From Nitzschia sp. pyKryTriq1 (taxonomy: Eukaryota > Bacillariophyta > Bacillariophyceae > Bacillariales > Bacillariaceae), in contig OY101118.1 of assembly GCA_956465555.1 (NCBI GenBank), forward strand, positions 2,625,751 through 2,689,750: DNA of 64,000 nucleotides. The letters are read 5' to 3'. Made by a program: the position numbers and the translations under genes. Every line of letters starts with the position of its first letter. Position 1 is the stretch's first letter. Positions 9,629 to 18,028 of the stretch are shown in pieces. The notes below the pieces were generated by a model that saw nothing but the letters and a program-made list of their open reading frames with translations, had not been told where the DNA came from and did no database searches.

Positions 9629-10942
9629 TCATCGTTTGCTATTCTGACATCTATGCTGCCACAAGGTCGGCTCATTTCGAAATAGATGGAAAATTGAGTC
9701 TTCTTGGGCGTGGGCTTGTTTCATAAGGGGGCAGTAGTAAATGCGGTTCTGTGCCCGTTCCAGCACAAGCGGCCACAAGGACAACGGAATCTTTTCCTTC
9801 AGCGCTCGGCGGCCACCTCGATTGAGGTTGATGTATATTTGTATCCAGCGAGCAGGTCTCAATTCTTTCCAAAACAAAAGTCTCAGAAGCTGCAGGGTGG
9901 TATTTTGTCGGACGCCGTCCTGAAGAGCCACCATTGCCGCTGGGGATCCGTTTGGCGGTTTGAGTTTACGAATATTTAAAATCTTTACTTGCATTTGGGG
10001 TAATCTCTCCCCAAGATAGATCAAGAATTTGTCGGATAATCGACGATTGTTGGATATGTCAAGATCTTCAAGTTGCTGATTGTGTGTCAAAGCGTCAACA
10101 ATCGGGAACGTTTCTTCATCTTCAAGCCCACAATTTGATAGATAAAGTTGTTTCAGTGCACTTGAATGCCGAGCCAGGGCGGGCGCAAGCCGTGAAATGT
10201 TCAAAGGGATCCGTTGTAAACTTAGATCAAGTGCCTGTAAAGGATTCTGTTCTTGCGAAAGTAGTTTGTTCAAAGCCTGTAGTGTTTGATCCGACAAGGA
10301 ATTGTTTGATAGGTATAGTTTCTTGAGTTTTGGATGCCGTAACAAGGCCGCGACAAGTCGGCACATGTTATCATCATTAAATTGACAGTCCCCCAAATCT
10401 AGTGTTTGAAAAGACTTGTTCTTTTGAAATGCTTGCGCTAGAATCTCCGCCCGCAAGCCGCAACGCCTGGAACCGCTCAAGCTCAGCTCCTGGAGAGTCG
10501 TCGACGATGCACTCAAGAATGCAGCCAATTTCTTCGCCAGAGTCTCGTCGAAGTTACTAATACATAATCGAAGTGATGCTGTTCTTAGGGATAGTTCAAT
10601 CGGAAAAAAGTATTGACTGGTGTCTTGGCTGGTTGGCGTAGTTTGCAGCACAAGTCTTTTGACGTGCACCAGCGATCCCACAAAGTTCTCGAGGTCTACT
10701 ACGTCCACAATTCCACGCCGACAATCTATCATTTTCAAATATACCCATTTTCGATCTTTCAACTGTAGTAATCTTGTCACACTGGAAAGAACGATTTCGT
10801 TCATTTCAATGCGCTCCAAAACAATTTGATTGATCCCTTTGCAGTGTCCTTCGGTGATGCGCAGGAGCTGTCTGGAGGCATCGAAGCTATCGCATCGAGC
10901 AACTACCAACGTCCTCCCTTCTGGGGAGTCTGAAATATTCAT
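9629..10942 (-). CDS. Leucine-rich-repeat protein, ribonuclease-inhibitor type
   Basis: 437 aa from the ATG at 10942. An upstream in-frame ATG at 11074 adds a basic 44 residue stretch that looks like leader DNA, so I prefer the inner start. The central part contains at least five LRR units of the longer RI type, for example LQELSLSGSRRCGL, FQTLDLGDCQFND, LKKLYLSNNSLSD, LKQLYLSNCGLED and LEDLDISNNRRLSD. The C-terminal block (IQIYINLNRGGRRAL, then LSLWPLVLERAQ) is a module I recognise from many diatom LRR proteins. There is no signal peptide or membrane segment. A role in protein binding is inferred from the fold; no partner can be named. Confidence 0.85.
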   Translation of the reverse strand: MNISDSPEGRTLVVARCDSFDASRQLLRITEGHCKGINQIVLERIEMNEIVLSSVTRLLQLKDRKWVYLKMIDCRRGIVDVVDLENFVGSLVHVKRLVLQTTPTSQDTSQYFFPIELSLRTASLRLCISNFDETLAKKLAAFLSASSTTLQELSLSGSRRCGLRAEILAQAFQKNKSFQTLDLGDCQFNDDNMCRLVAALLRHPKLKKLYLSNNSLSDQTLQALNKLLSQEQNPLQALDLSLQRIPLNISRLAPALARHSSALKQLYLSNCGLEDEETFPIVDALTHNQQLEDLDISNNRRLSDKFLIYLGERLPQMQVKILNIRKLKPPNGSPAAMVALQDGVRQNTTLQLLRLLFWKELRPARWIQIYINLNRGGRRALKEKIPLSLWPLVLERAQNRIYYCPLMKQAHAQEDSIFHLFRNEPTLWQHRCQNSKR

Positions 10943-11650
10943 TTTACCAGTATACGAGTACGGTCGAAGATTATGTTTGTTTCTGTAATGAGCTCTGAGC
11001 TTTGTCGTCTTGTGAAGACCCCCGGGTTTGCGGTCTTTGCATGCGTACAGTAAATAGGAGTGAATATTACTCACTCGCGGGTCTCACGTCTCACGACGCG
11101 CCGCAAAAGTTTGAAGTAATTTTCGGGGCGGGAACGCGGAGGACTTTTTGTCCGGTCCACCGTTGTCCGCGGTCCGCCGTCATATATGACTCAATCGACC
11201 AATAACATTTTGGAGGCTTGATTTTGATTTTACGGCAACAAAACTTCCAACCGGAAAATACTTCGCAACGCAACGCAACACAGTTCACAGCTCACAGCAA
11301 CAAATAAAAAATAATGATAAAGCAAGGAACAAGATCATCACACATACATCACTCACATCAACACTCCCAATCTCCGACGACATTATTTAGTGTAATCAAT
11401 CGAGACGTGGTGCGCACTTTAGACTTCTATATTGATATTCCACAAATTCATAAACTTGTATTTTCTCTAGAGTAGTCTCTCTCTACTACTCTAGAGAGAG
11501 CTAGAGAGAGCAGAGCACTCGCCCTACTACAGAAGCCAATAGAGACTGCAGGAAACCCACACTGTCTACTTGTACCGCTACCTTACCAGCAGTCTACGAG
11601 TATATATTCTTTCTATCCCCGATCCCCGTCCTGCTAACTGGCAAGAAATA
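10943..11650. other. Intergenic between the divergent LRR and MULE-derived genes
   Basis: No gene seen. It contains the inverted repeat CTCTAGAGTAGT / ACTACTCTAGAG at about 11466-11494 and further CTCTAGAGAG purine-pyrimidine runs up to 11515. Confidence 0.5.
11466..11494. repeat. Inverted repeat CTCTAGAGTAGT / ACTACTCTAGAG
   Basis: 12 bp perfect arms separated by about five bases, followed by more CTAGAGAGAG. It lies about 160 bp upstream of the MULE-derived reading frame. Related CTAGAGTAG stretches occur near 4500 and 13670. Confidence 0.6.
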
Positions 11651-13570
11651 ATGGAATGTCTGCATGTCGGCTATGAGGCTCCCGGAGCTGACCTCTCTGA
11701 AATCAAAAGCCAGTGGCTTCGTCACAATCATGACATTTCCAAAGGGGTCAAGGCAATGACAGTCGACAAGCGCAACGGCGTGTACAAGAGTGTTTGCGCG
11801 TGTGCCCCCAACACGAATATCAAAGAATGGAAGGACAATACCGTCTGCAAGGCGCACATTTTCATATACAAAAACAAAGTCACGAGCATCCGTCTCGAGC
11901 ATGACTGCTCGGCCTCCGATCCTGGCCGAAAACGTCAGTACAGCTTTGCCATGATAAACTTGGCGTCGAATGAAATGCGAGAGTACGATGGTCCCACGAG
12001 AGAGCGAGGCAAGTCCGTGCAAAAGTACGCCGAAGCAGCGAAGGCGGCGGGCTTTGAAATGGGAAGAACACAGGCCTACAAGGTTCTACGACGAATCAAT
12101 CAAGATCCGATCGAAACACATATCGGGCAGTATTTTCTATTGACATCCATGATAAAACTCTGGAAACGGGCCGACATGGGAGGCACCTACGAGATAGATA
12201 CGGTGTCAGCCTCTTGGAACGACAAGCTAGACTCTTTTCAACGGCTCTATGTGGCTCCTTCCTTTGCCAAGCACGCTTGGAAAAAGTGCCACATGAGATT
12301 TATCACATTGAATGCGTCTTTTCGAACGGGTGGGCATTTTAGCCACACAGTGCTCCTGGCCGTGACGTACGATGCCAACGACGATATTATTATATTGGCA
12401 ACTGGTATTTGCGACGAAGAATCATCATCGGGGAGCAACTGGGTCTGGTTCATGCAAAACCTCATCCGCGACTTTCCTGGGATTCAGCTCGTTCTTTCTG
12501 GCTCCAAACATGTCATGGAGAATACAGAACTAAGTGGATTGCTCAAATTGATTGCTGCCCAACGATGCTGGTGTATCCGGCAACTGATAGAAGAATGTCC
12601 AGAGAAATTGTCCAAGGAAGAACGGGCCATTGTGGCGCACATGGCACGAGCAACTACAGTTCAACTGTACAATTATCACCTGCAAAACTTGCACAAGGGG
12701 AATACCAGTATAGCAACGTGGTTTGATAGTCGAAAGCAGCTTTTCGCGTCGCATGTGTTCCTGGAATCGGGCAAGACTAGGTTTGGAAAAGTGGAAGACA
12801 CCACAGACTCTGATGACACGATACAAGAGATTATGGAAAACATCACAGACAAACCGATTGCGACATTGCTGAGAACTTACATGGAAAAATGGTTGCAGTT
12901 GCACAAAACCAGAAATCTTGCTGTAACCCAGACCCAGCATCCGCAACAACGACAACATCAGCAAATGGGTGTTTGTCCGGGAGTTTACCAAGACTACAAG
13001 AACAAAGATAACGATGCTGCAGAACATAGCGTCCAGCTTGTTTTCAGCAAAGATGGATTGTTGAAAGCCTACGTTTCGTTCTCCAAGGCCGACCAGCCTC
13101 TTCACCGAATACTTGTATCTGCTAGCACCACATCACATGAAGTCAAATGCCCGTGTCAGCAGGGACTGGAAACGGGCTGCCCCTGTGTGCACTGCGCGGC
13201 CTTGCTTCGGGCCCAGAGTTTGAACACTGGCGATGCCCGTTGGTTCCACGAACGGTATCACGCTTCTACGCAGATTGCCATATACAATCCTCCCAATTTT
13301 CCTCATTTTTCTTGCCTGGAAGGGAGGCTTTCTGTTGTGGAAATCACACCGCCCGAACAAGGCCGGCTATCGCAACATAACAAACGAAAACAGTATTACA
13401 GTGGGACAACAAACAAAGAAATGGCGAGGGTTTGTCGAGCGTGTGGCGAGAAAGGACACCACCACAAAACATGCCAAAAGCCCTCGACTGAGTACCAATA
13501 TGAGAGGTTCGCTTTGCAGGCGAAAAAGTGGGCCAAACAGCAAACTGATGTGAAGGTCGTGTTCAACTAA
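11651..13570 (+). CDS. MULE-transposase-derived protein with SWIM and zinc-knuckle fingers
   Basis: 639 aa from the ATG at 11651; an in-frame ATG at 11570 gives 666 aa. The architecture is that of Mutator-like transposases and their FAR1/FHY3-type descendants: an N-terminal DNA-binding-like region with paired Cys/His (about residues 50-95), a DDE-fold core, a SWIM finger (CPCQQGLETGCPCVHC) and a C-terminal CCHC knuckle (CRACGEKGHHHKTC). In the core, the segment that normally reads LDATHL is ITLNASFRTG, putting Asn221 at the first Asp, and the usual SDR/K segment reads VLSGSKHV, putting Gly284 at the second. A Glu pair (256/257) remains before WVWFMQNL. The frame is long and uninterrupted while the metal site is degraded, which points to a non-transposing, possibly host-adopted protein (inference). 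No terminal inverted repeats were found. Confidence 0.75.
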   Translation: MECLHVGYEAPGADLSEIKSQWLRHNHDISKGVKAMTVDKRNGVYKSVCACAPNTNIKEWKDNTVCKAHIFIYKNKVTSIRLEHDCSASDPGRKRQYSFAMINLASNEMREYDGPTRERGKSVQKYAEAAKAAGFEMGRTQAYKVLRRINQDPIETHIGQYFLLTSMIKLWKRADMGGTYEIDTVSASWNDKLDSFQRLYVAPSFAKHAWKKCHMRFITLNASFRTGGHFSHTVLLAVTYDANDDIIILATGICDEESSSGSNWVWFMQNLIRDFPGIQLVLSGSKHVMENTELSGLLKLIAAQRCWCIRQLIEECPEKLSKEERAIVAHMARATTVQLYNYHLQNLHKGNTSIATWFDSRKQLFASHVFLESGKTRFGKVEDTTDSDDTIQEIMENITDKPIATLLRTYMEKWLQLHKTRNLAVTQTQHPQQRQHQQMGVCPGVYQDYKNKDNDAAEHSVQLVFSKDGLLKAYVSFSKADQPLHRILVSASTTSHEVKCPCQQGLETGCPCVHCAALLRAQSLNTGDARWFHERYHASTQIAIYNPPNFPHFSCLEGRLSVVEITPPEQGRLSQHNKRKQYYSGTTNKEMARVCRACGEKGHHHKTCQKPSTEYQYERFALQAKKWAKQQTDVKVVFN

Positions 13571-13865
13571 AAGCGTAGGAACGTCCCTTTGCGGGCCAAG
13601 AAGTACGAGTGTTGGCAGCTCTCTAGCTAATTACGTACTCCGGGTAAGTATAATAGGGCAGCCTACTAGAGTAGGAATAGTGTTGCACACGGACTAAGTG
13701 TCATCTGAAGGGTACCGGTATCTACTAGTGTTGTACGAGTAGTTTACAGAACTGGAGGATTTTCATCGTCGCCGGGTCAAACCATGGCAGTCTTTTCTTC
13801 TAAGTCGTTGTTAATGATGATGTGATGGCACTGCTCAATAAAAAAAGGCGCGTCATGTGTCTCTC
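13571..13865. other. Short convergent spacer; start of the duplicated block
   Basis: From about 13669 the sequence matches the region beginning about 47325 (shared GAATAGTGTTGCACACGGAC), with small indels. It includes a GTACCGGTATC motif at 13711-13723. Confidence 0.65.
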
Positions 13866-14945
13866 TTAACACGAGTTGGAATAGCATCTCTCCCAGAACG
13901 AAGTCTGGGCATCACGAGCTTGTGAGCACGTTTCCAGATACACTTCTTCGTCCGGCTTGGGGTGATGAGGCTGAGTGACGCAAAGATTGGTCGCACTGAG
14001 CTGGGAAATTTCGAACCGCTCTTCGTCAAAAGCACCACCCTTGGCCCACCAGCGCTGCAGACTGTTTCCTTGGTCACAATTCTTGACATAGATGTCACGG
14101 TAGAGTCGTTCGAGACAACGGTTTGTTCCGTGAAGCTTGATCAGAATTTCATCTCCATTAATCTGGTCAAAGTCAAACTTCTGCACACCATCTTCGCTAC
14201 ATTCTTCAATGTAAACCTTATCGTCAAGGCTGCAAGAACCATGTCGACAACGCATACACCATTTCCGTTCAAAAGTTTCCTCTTGCCAGTAGTACCCCTC
14301 TTGCCACCACAACTTCAGCTTGAAATTCTGATCGGTGGATGAAGGTCCTGGTGTTGGAGGAGGACCAGGCGATGGTGGTGCTGGGGGAGGAGGACCAACT
14401 GGTGGTATATTTAGATCAGCAGGATCGATACAAAAGTCATTGCGAGAGGTGTCATTTCCAGAGCATCCAGGAACGATCCCAGAACCTCCCTGGTCCTTTT
14501 GATAACAAACCAACGACCCTTGACAATCCCCGTCGTTGTCGCAGTCACCTTCGCATTGACCAAGCTTAAAACTCGGGTCCGAACCTCTGAAGTTGATAGA
14601 CTGCAAGCCTCTTCCATCTTTCCTGACAATCTTCAGCGCAGGATGGTCGCTAAGACTCTGGGCATCAGCAGAAAAAGACAGAGCGGCTAGCAAAGTCACG
14701 CACTTTCGAATCCAATGCATTTCGACGAGATTTTACCAATACCGTCGAAAGAAACAAGGCAAAGAACAAGCAATTGTGAGCCCTTCTCTTGTCGGGATGA
14801 TACTGTGCCGTATGAGTACTGTCGGTATCGATATCAAGACTTTTATAATCTCAATCAGAACTTTTGAGACAACTTCATTTTTTGTGTCGCCATTACATTC
14901 CCAGTTTACTTCTCTCTTGTTTTTCAAATCCTTCAAAAAATGTGG
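13669..14945. repeat. Duplicated block, copy A (partner 47325-48905)
   Basis: Covers the 3' flank, coding region and 5' flank of the lectin-like gene. It is in the same orientation as the partner. Flanks and coding DNA align with scattered substitutions and indels. The main length difference is about 306 bp of coding sequence present only in copy B. Confidence 0.75.
13866..14720 (-). CDS. Secreted cysteine-rich, beta-trefoil lectin-like protein (copy A)
   Basis: 284 aa. A signal peptide (MHWIRKCVTLLAALSFSADA) is followed by one cysteine-rich module, about residues 50-100, with the pattern LGQCEGDCDNDGDCQG...PGC...DFCIDP, a module widespread in stramenopile secreted proteins. A Pro-rich linker (PPVGPPPPAPPSPGPP) leads to a C-terminal domain of about 150 aa with regularly spaced Cys/Trp, including CMRC, CLERL, the QRWW motif and CVTQ. 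That spacing resembles the three-lobed ricin-B/beta-trefoil carbohydrate-binding fold (inference; this is a lectin-like domain only, no enzymatic toxin chain is present). A role at the cell surface or in the extracellular matrix is likely. The near-copy at 47490-48650 carries two cysteine-rich modules. Confidence 0.75.
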   Translation of the reverse strand: MHWIRKCVTLLAALSFSADAQSLSDHPALKIVRKDGRGLQSINFRGSDPSFKLGQCEGDCDNDGDCQGSLVCYQKDQGGSGIVPGCSGNDTSRNDFCIDPADLNIPPVGPPPPAPPSPGPPPTPGPSSTDQNFKLKLWWQEGYYWQEETFERKWCMRCRHGSCSLDDKVYIEECSEDGVQKFDFDQINGDEILIKLHGTNRCLERLYRDIYVKNCDQGNSLQRWWAKGGAFDEERFEISQLSATNLCVTQPHHPKPDEEVYLETCSQARDAQTSFWERCYSNSC

Positions 14946-15294
14946 ATAACTCCTTAGATATCTATACTCGTATATTAGATGGACACGAAGGACGGGTAGG
15001 CTGGCTGTATGTGATACATCATACTGTAGTTATAATTCCATCCGGTACTCGTTCGTAGAGAGTTGAGTGTTGTTCGAGTGCAAGACTGGATTGACCAACA
15101 CCGGACAGACCGAGCCTGACGTCAGAGGGCAGCGAACAATGTTCGCCAAGCCAGCAAGCCTCGAGCAAGCCAGGCAAAAGTGGTGATCGGCCAAAGATCA
15201 TTTTTCGGTCAACATCGAAGTCGAAGAATCATCGCTGTTTACCGCACGTAGAGCTCGTGCCCTCACTGTTTCTTTCTTTCTTCTAGCGAATACG

Positions 15295-15380
15295 TAGCGC
15301 GTGCTTCTACCCTAGTGAGAACAAAGCAAATAGCGCCTGCTTCTACCATAATAATAGTACTACTAGCGCCTGCTTCTACC
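15295..15380. repeat. Three spaced 17 bp direct repeats
   Basis: TAGCGCgTGCTTCTACC at 15295, then TAGCGCCTGCTTCTACC at 15331 and 15364. The second and third are each followed by ATAAT. Spacing is about 36 and 33 bp. Confidence 0.75.
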
Positions 15381-15383
15381 ATA

Positions 15384-15599
15384 ATGGTTTCTCGTCGACA
15401 GGCCGCTTCCGGAAACTGGAATTTCGTCCTGGTTTGCCGGGCCAATCATTCGAGTGCATCAACAACTCGTGCACATGCGGTCAGCGCCATTGATCAGCCA
15501 GTGAGTGTTGAGCAGATGGCTCAAACACAACAGGCCCACCGAGGAGGCTCGCATCAAGACATCGGTTTTCTTAACCGATTTATTGATGAGGAAGAGGGA

Positions 15600-15649
<50 letters not shown>

Positions 15650-15668
15650 TGATGATGATTTAGTCTAA
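15384..15668 (+). CDS. Weak ORF ending in a poly-aspartate tract
   Basis: A 94 aa frame from the ATG at 15384 ends in DEEEGD plus about 20 Asp encoded by a GAC/GAT microsatellite. The upstream part has no recognisable domain. The frame may be open only because the repeat lacks stops; there is no independent support for expression. Confidence 0.2.
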
Positions 15669-16064
15669 ATGATAACAAAAGGCATCATGTGATGTATGTG
15701 ATGTCGATGTTTGCCATCTTCGCCTTCTCCGCCTTTCGAATTTTGACCTTCGCCCTTTTTCTGACTTCGACTCCCTGGATTAAATGGGTCGAGAACACAC
15801 TGCGCCGGTACGAATGACAGTTTCTACGAGGCGCTACGAAAACACGCGGCGGAATCCAGTCTACTCGTAGTGTCAAACATGAGCAGATCTTTCTTCGCCC
15901 GCATCGTCTACCGGTACGCAGGCGGCTACCGAGGCGGCACCAGGTAATCCGTACCGGTAATAGGATTTAGGATTTAGGATTACCTCCAAATTCCAAATCA
16001 CCGGCAATCACAAAGACCTTATCGCTCATCACAAAATCCAGATACCGAATACTCTACCATCGAT

Positions 16065-17831
16065 ATGAGATCCTGTTGCCTATTTGCGTCTTCGTCGTTC
16101 TGGGTGACTGTGGTGACAACTCTTCATCACTTCCCCGCTGCCACTTCGTTCGCGCCGCCTGTTGCAGTGATAATTTCCCAAAAAAGCAACGACAACCATC
16201 GAAACCCCCGACAAGGACTGGCAGCAACCGTCGGGAAAGGCACCTCCTCCTCCTCCTCCTCCTCGGAAGTTTCCTCTGCTCCTTCGCCGTCCTCTCCTTT
16301 TGACAAGTTCGACTACAGTTCACATTGGTATCCTGTCATTTGGGCCCACGAGTTGAGACTGAAGGAGCCTACCAAGGTCACTGTGTTTGACGTCGATTAT
16401 GTCGTCGCAAAGCTAGGAGACGATGAAGTTATAGCTCTCAAAGACAAGTGTCCCCACAAAGCGGCAGCCCTCAGTCAAGGACGCGTCACTGCGAACGGGA
16501 GATTCCAGTGTGCGTACCATGGTTGGTCCTTTGATGGGAAGAGCGGCGACTGCATGGAAATTCCTCAGATTGTCAAACCGGACGGAAGCATGCCCACGGT
16601 TCCTTCTAGAAGCTGTGCCACGGCTGTTCCGGCACAAGTCCATCAAAATATGGTATGGCTTTTCCCAGGAGGTGGCCTGGAGGAAGCGCTTCAGGCTCCT
16701 CCACCTCCAACAGTAAAGGAAATGGATGAATTAGGCTTTAGCATGTCCACGGCCATGAGAGAAATGCCAGTCGACTGGCCGATTGTCATTTCCAATATTT
16801 GCGATGCTGATCATGGACTGTTTGCTCATCAGGCAAAACCATTTGACATGTATTCCGCCAGCAAAGATTATCCGCTGCAAGTGTCTGAGAGCTTTCCCAA
16901 CAATGGTAAAGGATGGATGATGGACAGTGAGGTGGACGCGGCGGAAAAGTTGTTGGAAATTGATAGAAACTTTCGAGGTGTGGTGGACAAGAAAAAGAAG
17001 AAAAAGGACAAAAATGAAGAGCCTCCCCTTGCAACCTCATCCTTGCAGATGCCTACGCACTTGCAACTCAAGCGGGTCGATAGGGCGACGAATACTACAA
17101 AGTTTGTCAGTGGGTTTTACATTTGCCCTACTGGTGTCGGTCGAACTCGTTTCATGAGTGCTGGTTTTTCGAAAAAGCCCCCCAAGAACTGGTTGACAAA
17201 GCTGTTCTTGGACAATTTCTTGGATCAAGATACATATCTCCTGGCAACCCAACAACAGTACATTCTCCAGCAGGAAGCCAAGGATATTCGAAAAATGATG
17301 GCGGGAAAAAACTTGTCAGTGGAGGATCTCGCAACCAAAAAGATGACAACTCGTCGGGATATGTTCTGTCTCTCGAGTCCAACTGAGAAAGCATGCGCCA
17401 AGATTGAACAATTCTGGGATGCCACTTTGCTCCGTGCGCCCAATCGAGTCCAAAGGCTACTCCAGCTTGATGAAGCAGGCTCATTTCTGCAAACCCCATC
17501 AAGAGAATTTGTGCTGGATCGAAAAACGCAACACCTCGATATTACCCCTAGCGCACAGGATGTCGTTCGAAACTGTGATAAAATTATCTCGCGATCCAGC
17601 GTGTTTATGTTGACATTGGTGGCCGCAAAGCTTTTAGGGAAATTCTTCTCCAAGGCACATGTGTTGAATTCTGTACTCAAGCCCTGGGCCTTGCTCACCG
17701 TCGGTGGAATTGCTGCAGCTGCGTCTTTTCTAGCGAAGAAGGTCAAGACAGAGTATTATTACAAATACACGGACGAGTTCCGACGAAATGATATGAGCAA
17801 AATTCCGAAATTGATCTGGTCGGACAAGTAG
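16065..17831 (+). CDS. Plastid Rieske oxygenase, PAO/TIC55-like
   Basis: 588 aa, single exon. The N terminus is a signal peptide ending in ATSFAPP, an ASAFAP-type plastid import motif, followed by a Ser/Thr-rich transit region. The Rieske 2Fe-2S centre is CPH...CAYH (C129, H131, C149, H152). The mononuclear iron site NICDADHGLFAH gives N244, D247, H250 and H255 with canonical spacing. A Lys-rich insertion lies near 310-320 and one or two hydrophobic segments near 512-560 should anchor it in a plastid membrane. This is the architecture of pheophorbide a oxygenase, TIC55, PTC52 and chlorophyllide a oxygenase relatives. I cannot separate these subfamilies by eye, so a role in tetrapyrrole oxidation is likely but the substrate is open. 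Upstream ACCGGTAC motifs sit about 110 bp before the start. Confidence 0.9.
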   Translation: MRSCCLFASSSFWVTVVTTLHHFPAATSFAPPVAVIISQKSNDNHRNPRQGLAATVGKGTSSSSSSSEVSSAPSPSSPFDKFDYSSHWYPVIWAHELRLKEPTKVTVFDVDYVVAKLGDDEVIALKDKCPHKAAALSQGRVTANGRFQCAYHGWSFDGKSGDCMEIPQIVKPDGSMPTVPSRSCATAVPAQVHQNMVWLFPGGGLEEALQAPPPPTVKEMDELGFSMSTAMREMPVDWPIVISNICDADHGLFAHQAKPFDMYSASKDYPLQVSESFPNNGKGWMMDSEVDAAEKLLEIDRNFRGVVDKKKKKKDKNEEPPLATSSLQMPTHLQLKRVDRATNTTKFVSGFYICPTGVGRTRFMSAGFSKKPPKNWLTKLFLDNFLDQDTYLLATQQQYILQQEAKDIRKMMAGKNLSVEDLATKKMTTRRDMFCLSSPTEKACAKIEQFWDATLLRAPNRVQRLLQLDEAGSFLQTPSREFVLDRKTQHLDITPSAQDVVRNCDKIISRSSVFMLTLVAAKLLGKFFSKAHVLNSVLKPWALLTVGGIAAAASFLAKKVKTEYYYKYTDEFRRNDMSKIPKLIWSDK

Positions 17832-18028
17832 TCTAGAGTATTCTAGCTACTCGAAAGAGTAAACAATATCCCTGAACCAAGTCGACTGCTGACAATGCAA
17901 GCTACTCAGACTGCTCCCAAATAACCTGTCAGCAACTGACGATTGTTACGATATGCTACTGTAGAAGAAGAAACAAATTATTATTCACAGATATGCGTTC
18001 TATAGTGGGCATATTTCAAGCAAGAGCC

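Larger units (their letters stand above)
14721..16064. other. Intergenic upstream of lectin-like copy A and Rieske gene
   Basis: Up to about 14945 it matches the 5' flank of copy B. It contains three spaced copies of TAGCGCCTGCTTCTACC-like sequence (15295, 15331, 15364), a (GAC/GAT)n microsatellite at 15599-15659, and ACCGGTAC motifs at 15909-15958, about 110 bp before the Rieske start. Confidence 0.55.

Noticed and set aside
12530-13105. 191 aa minus-strand frame
   Set aside because: Antisense of the MULE-derived gene, no domain.
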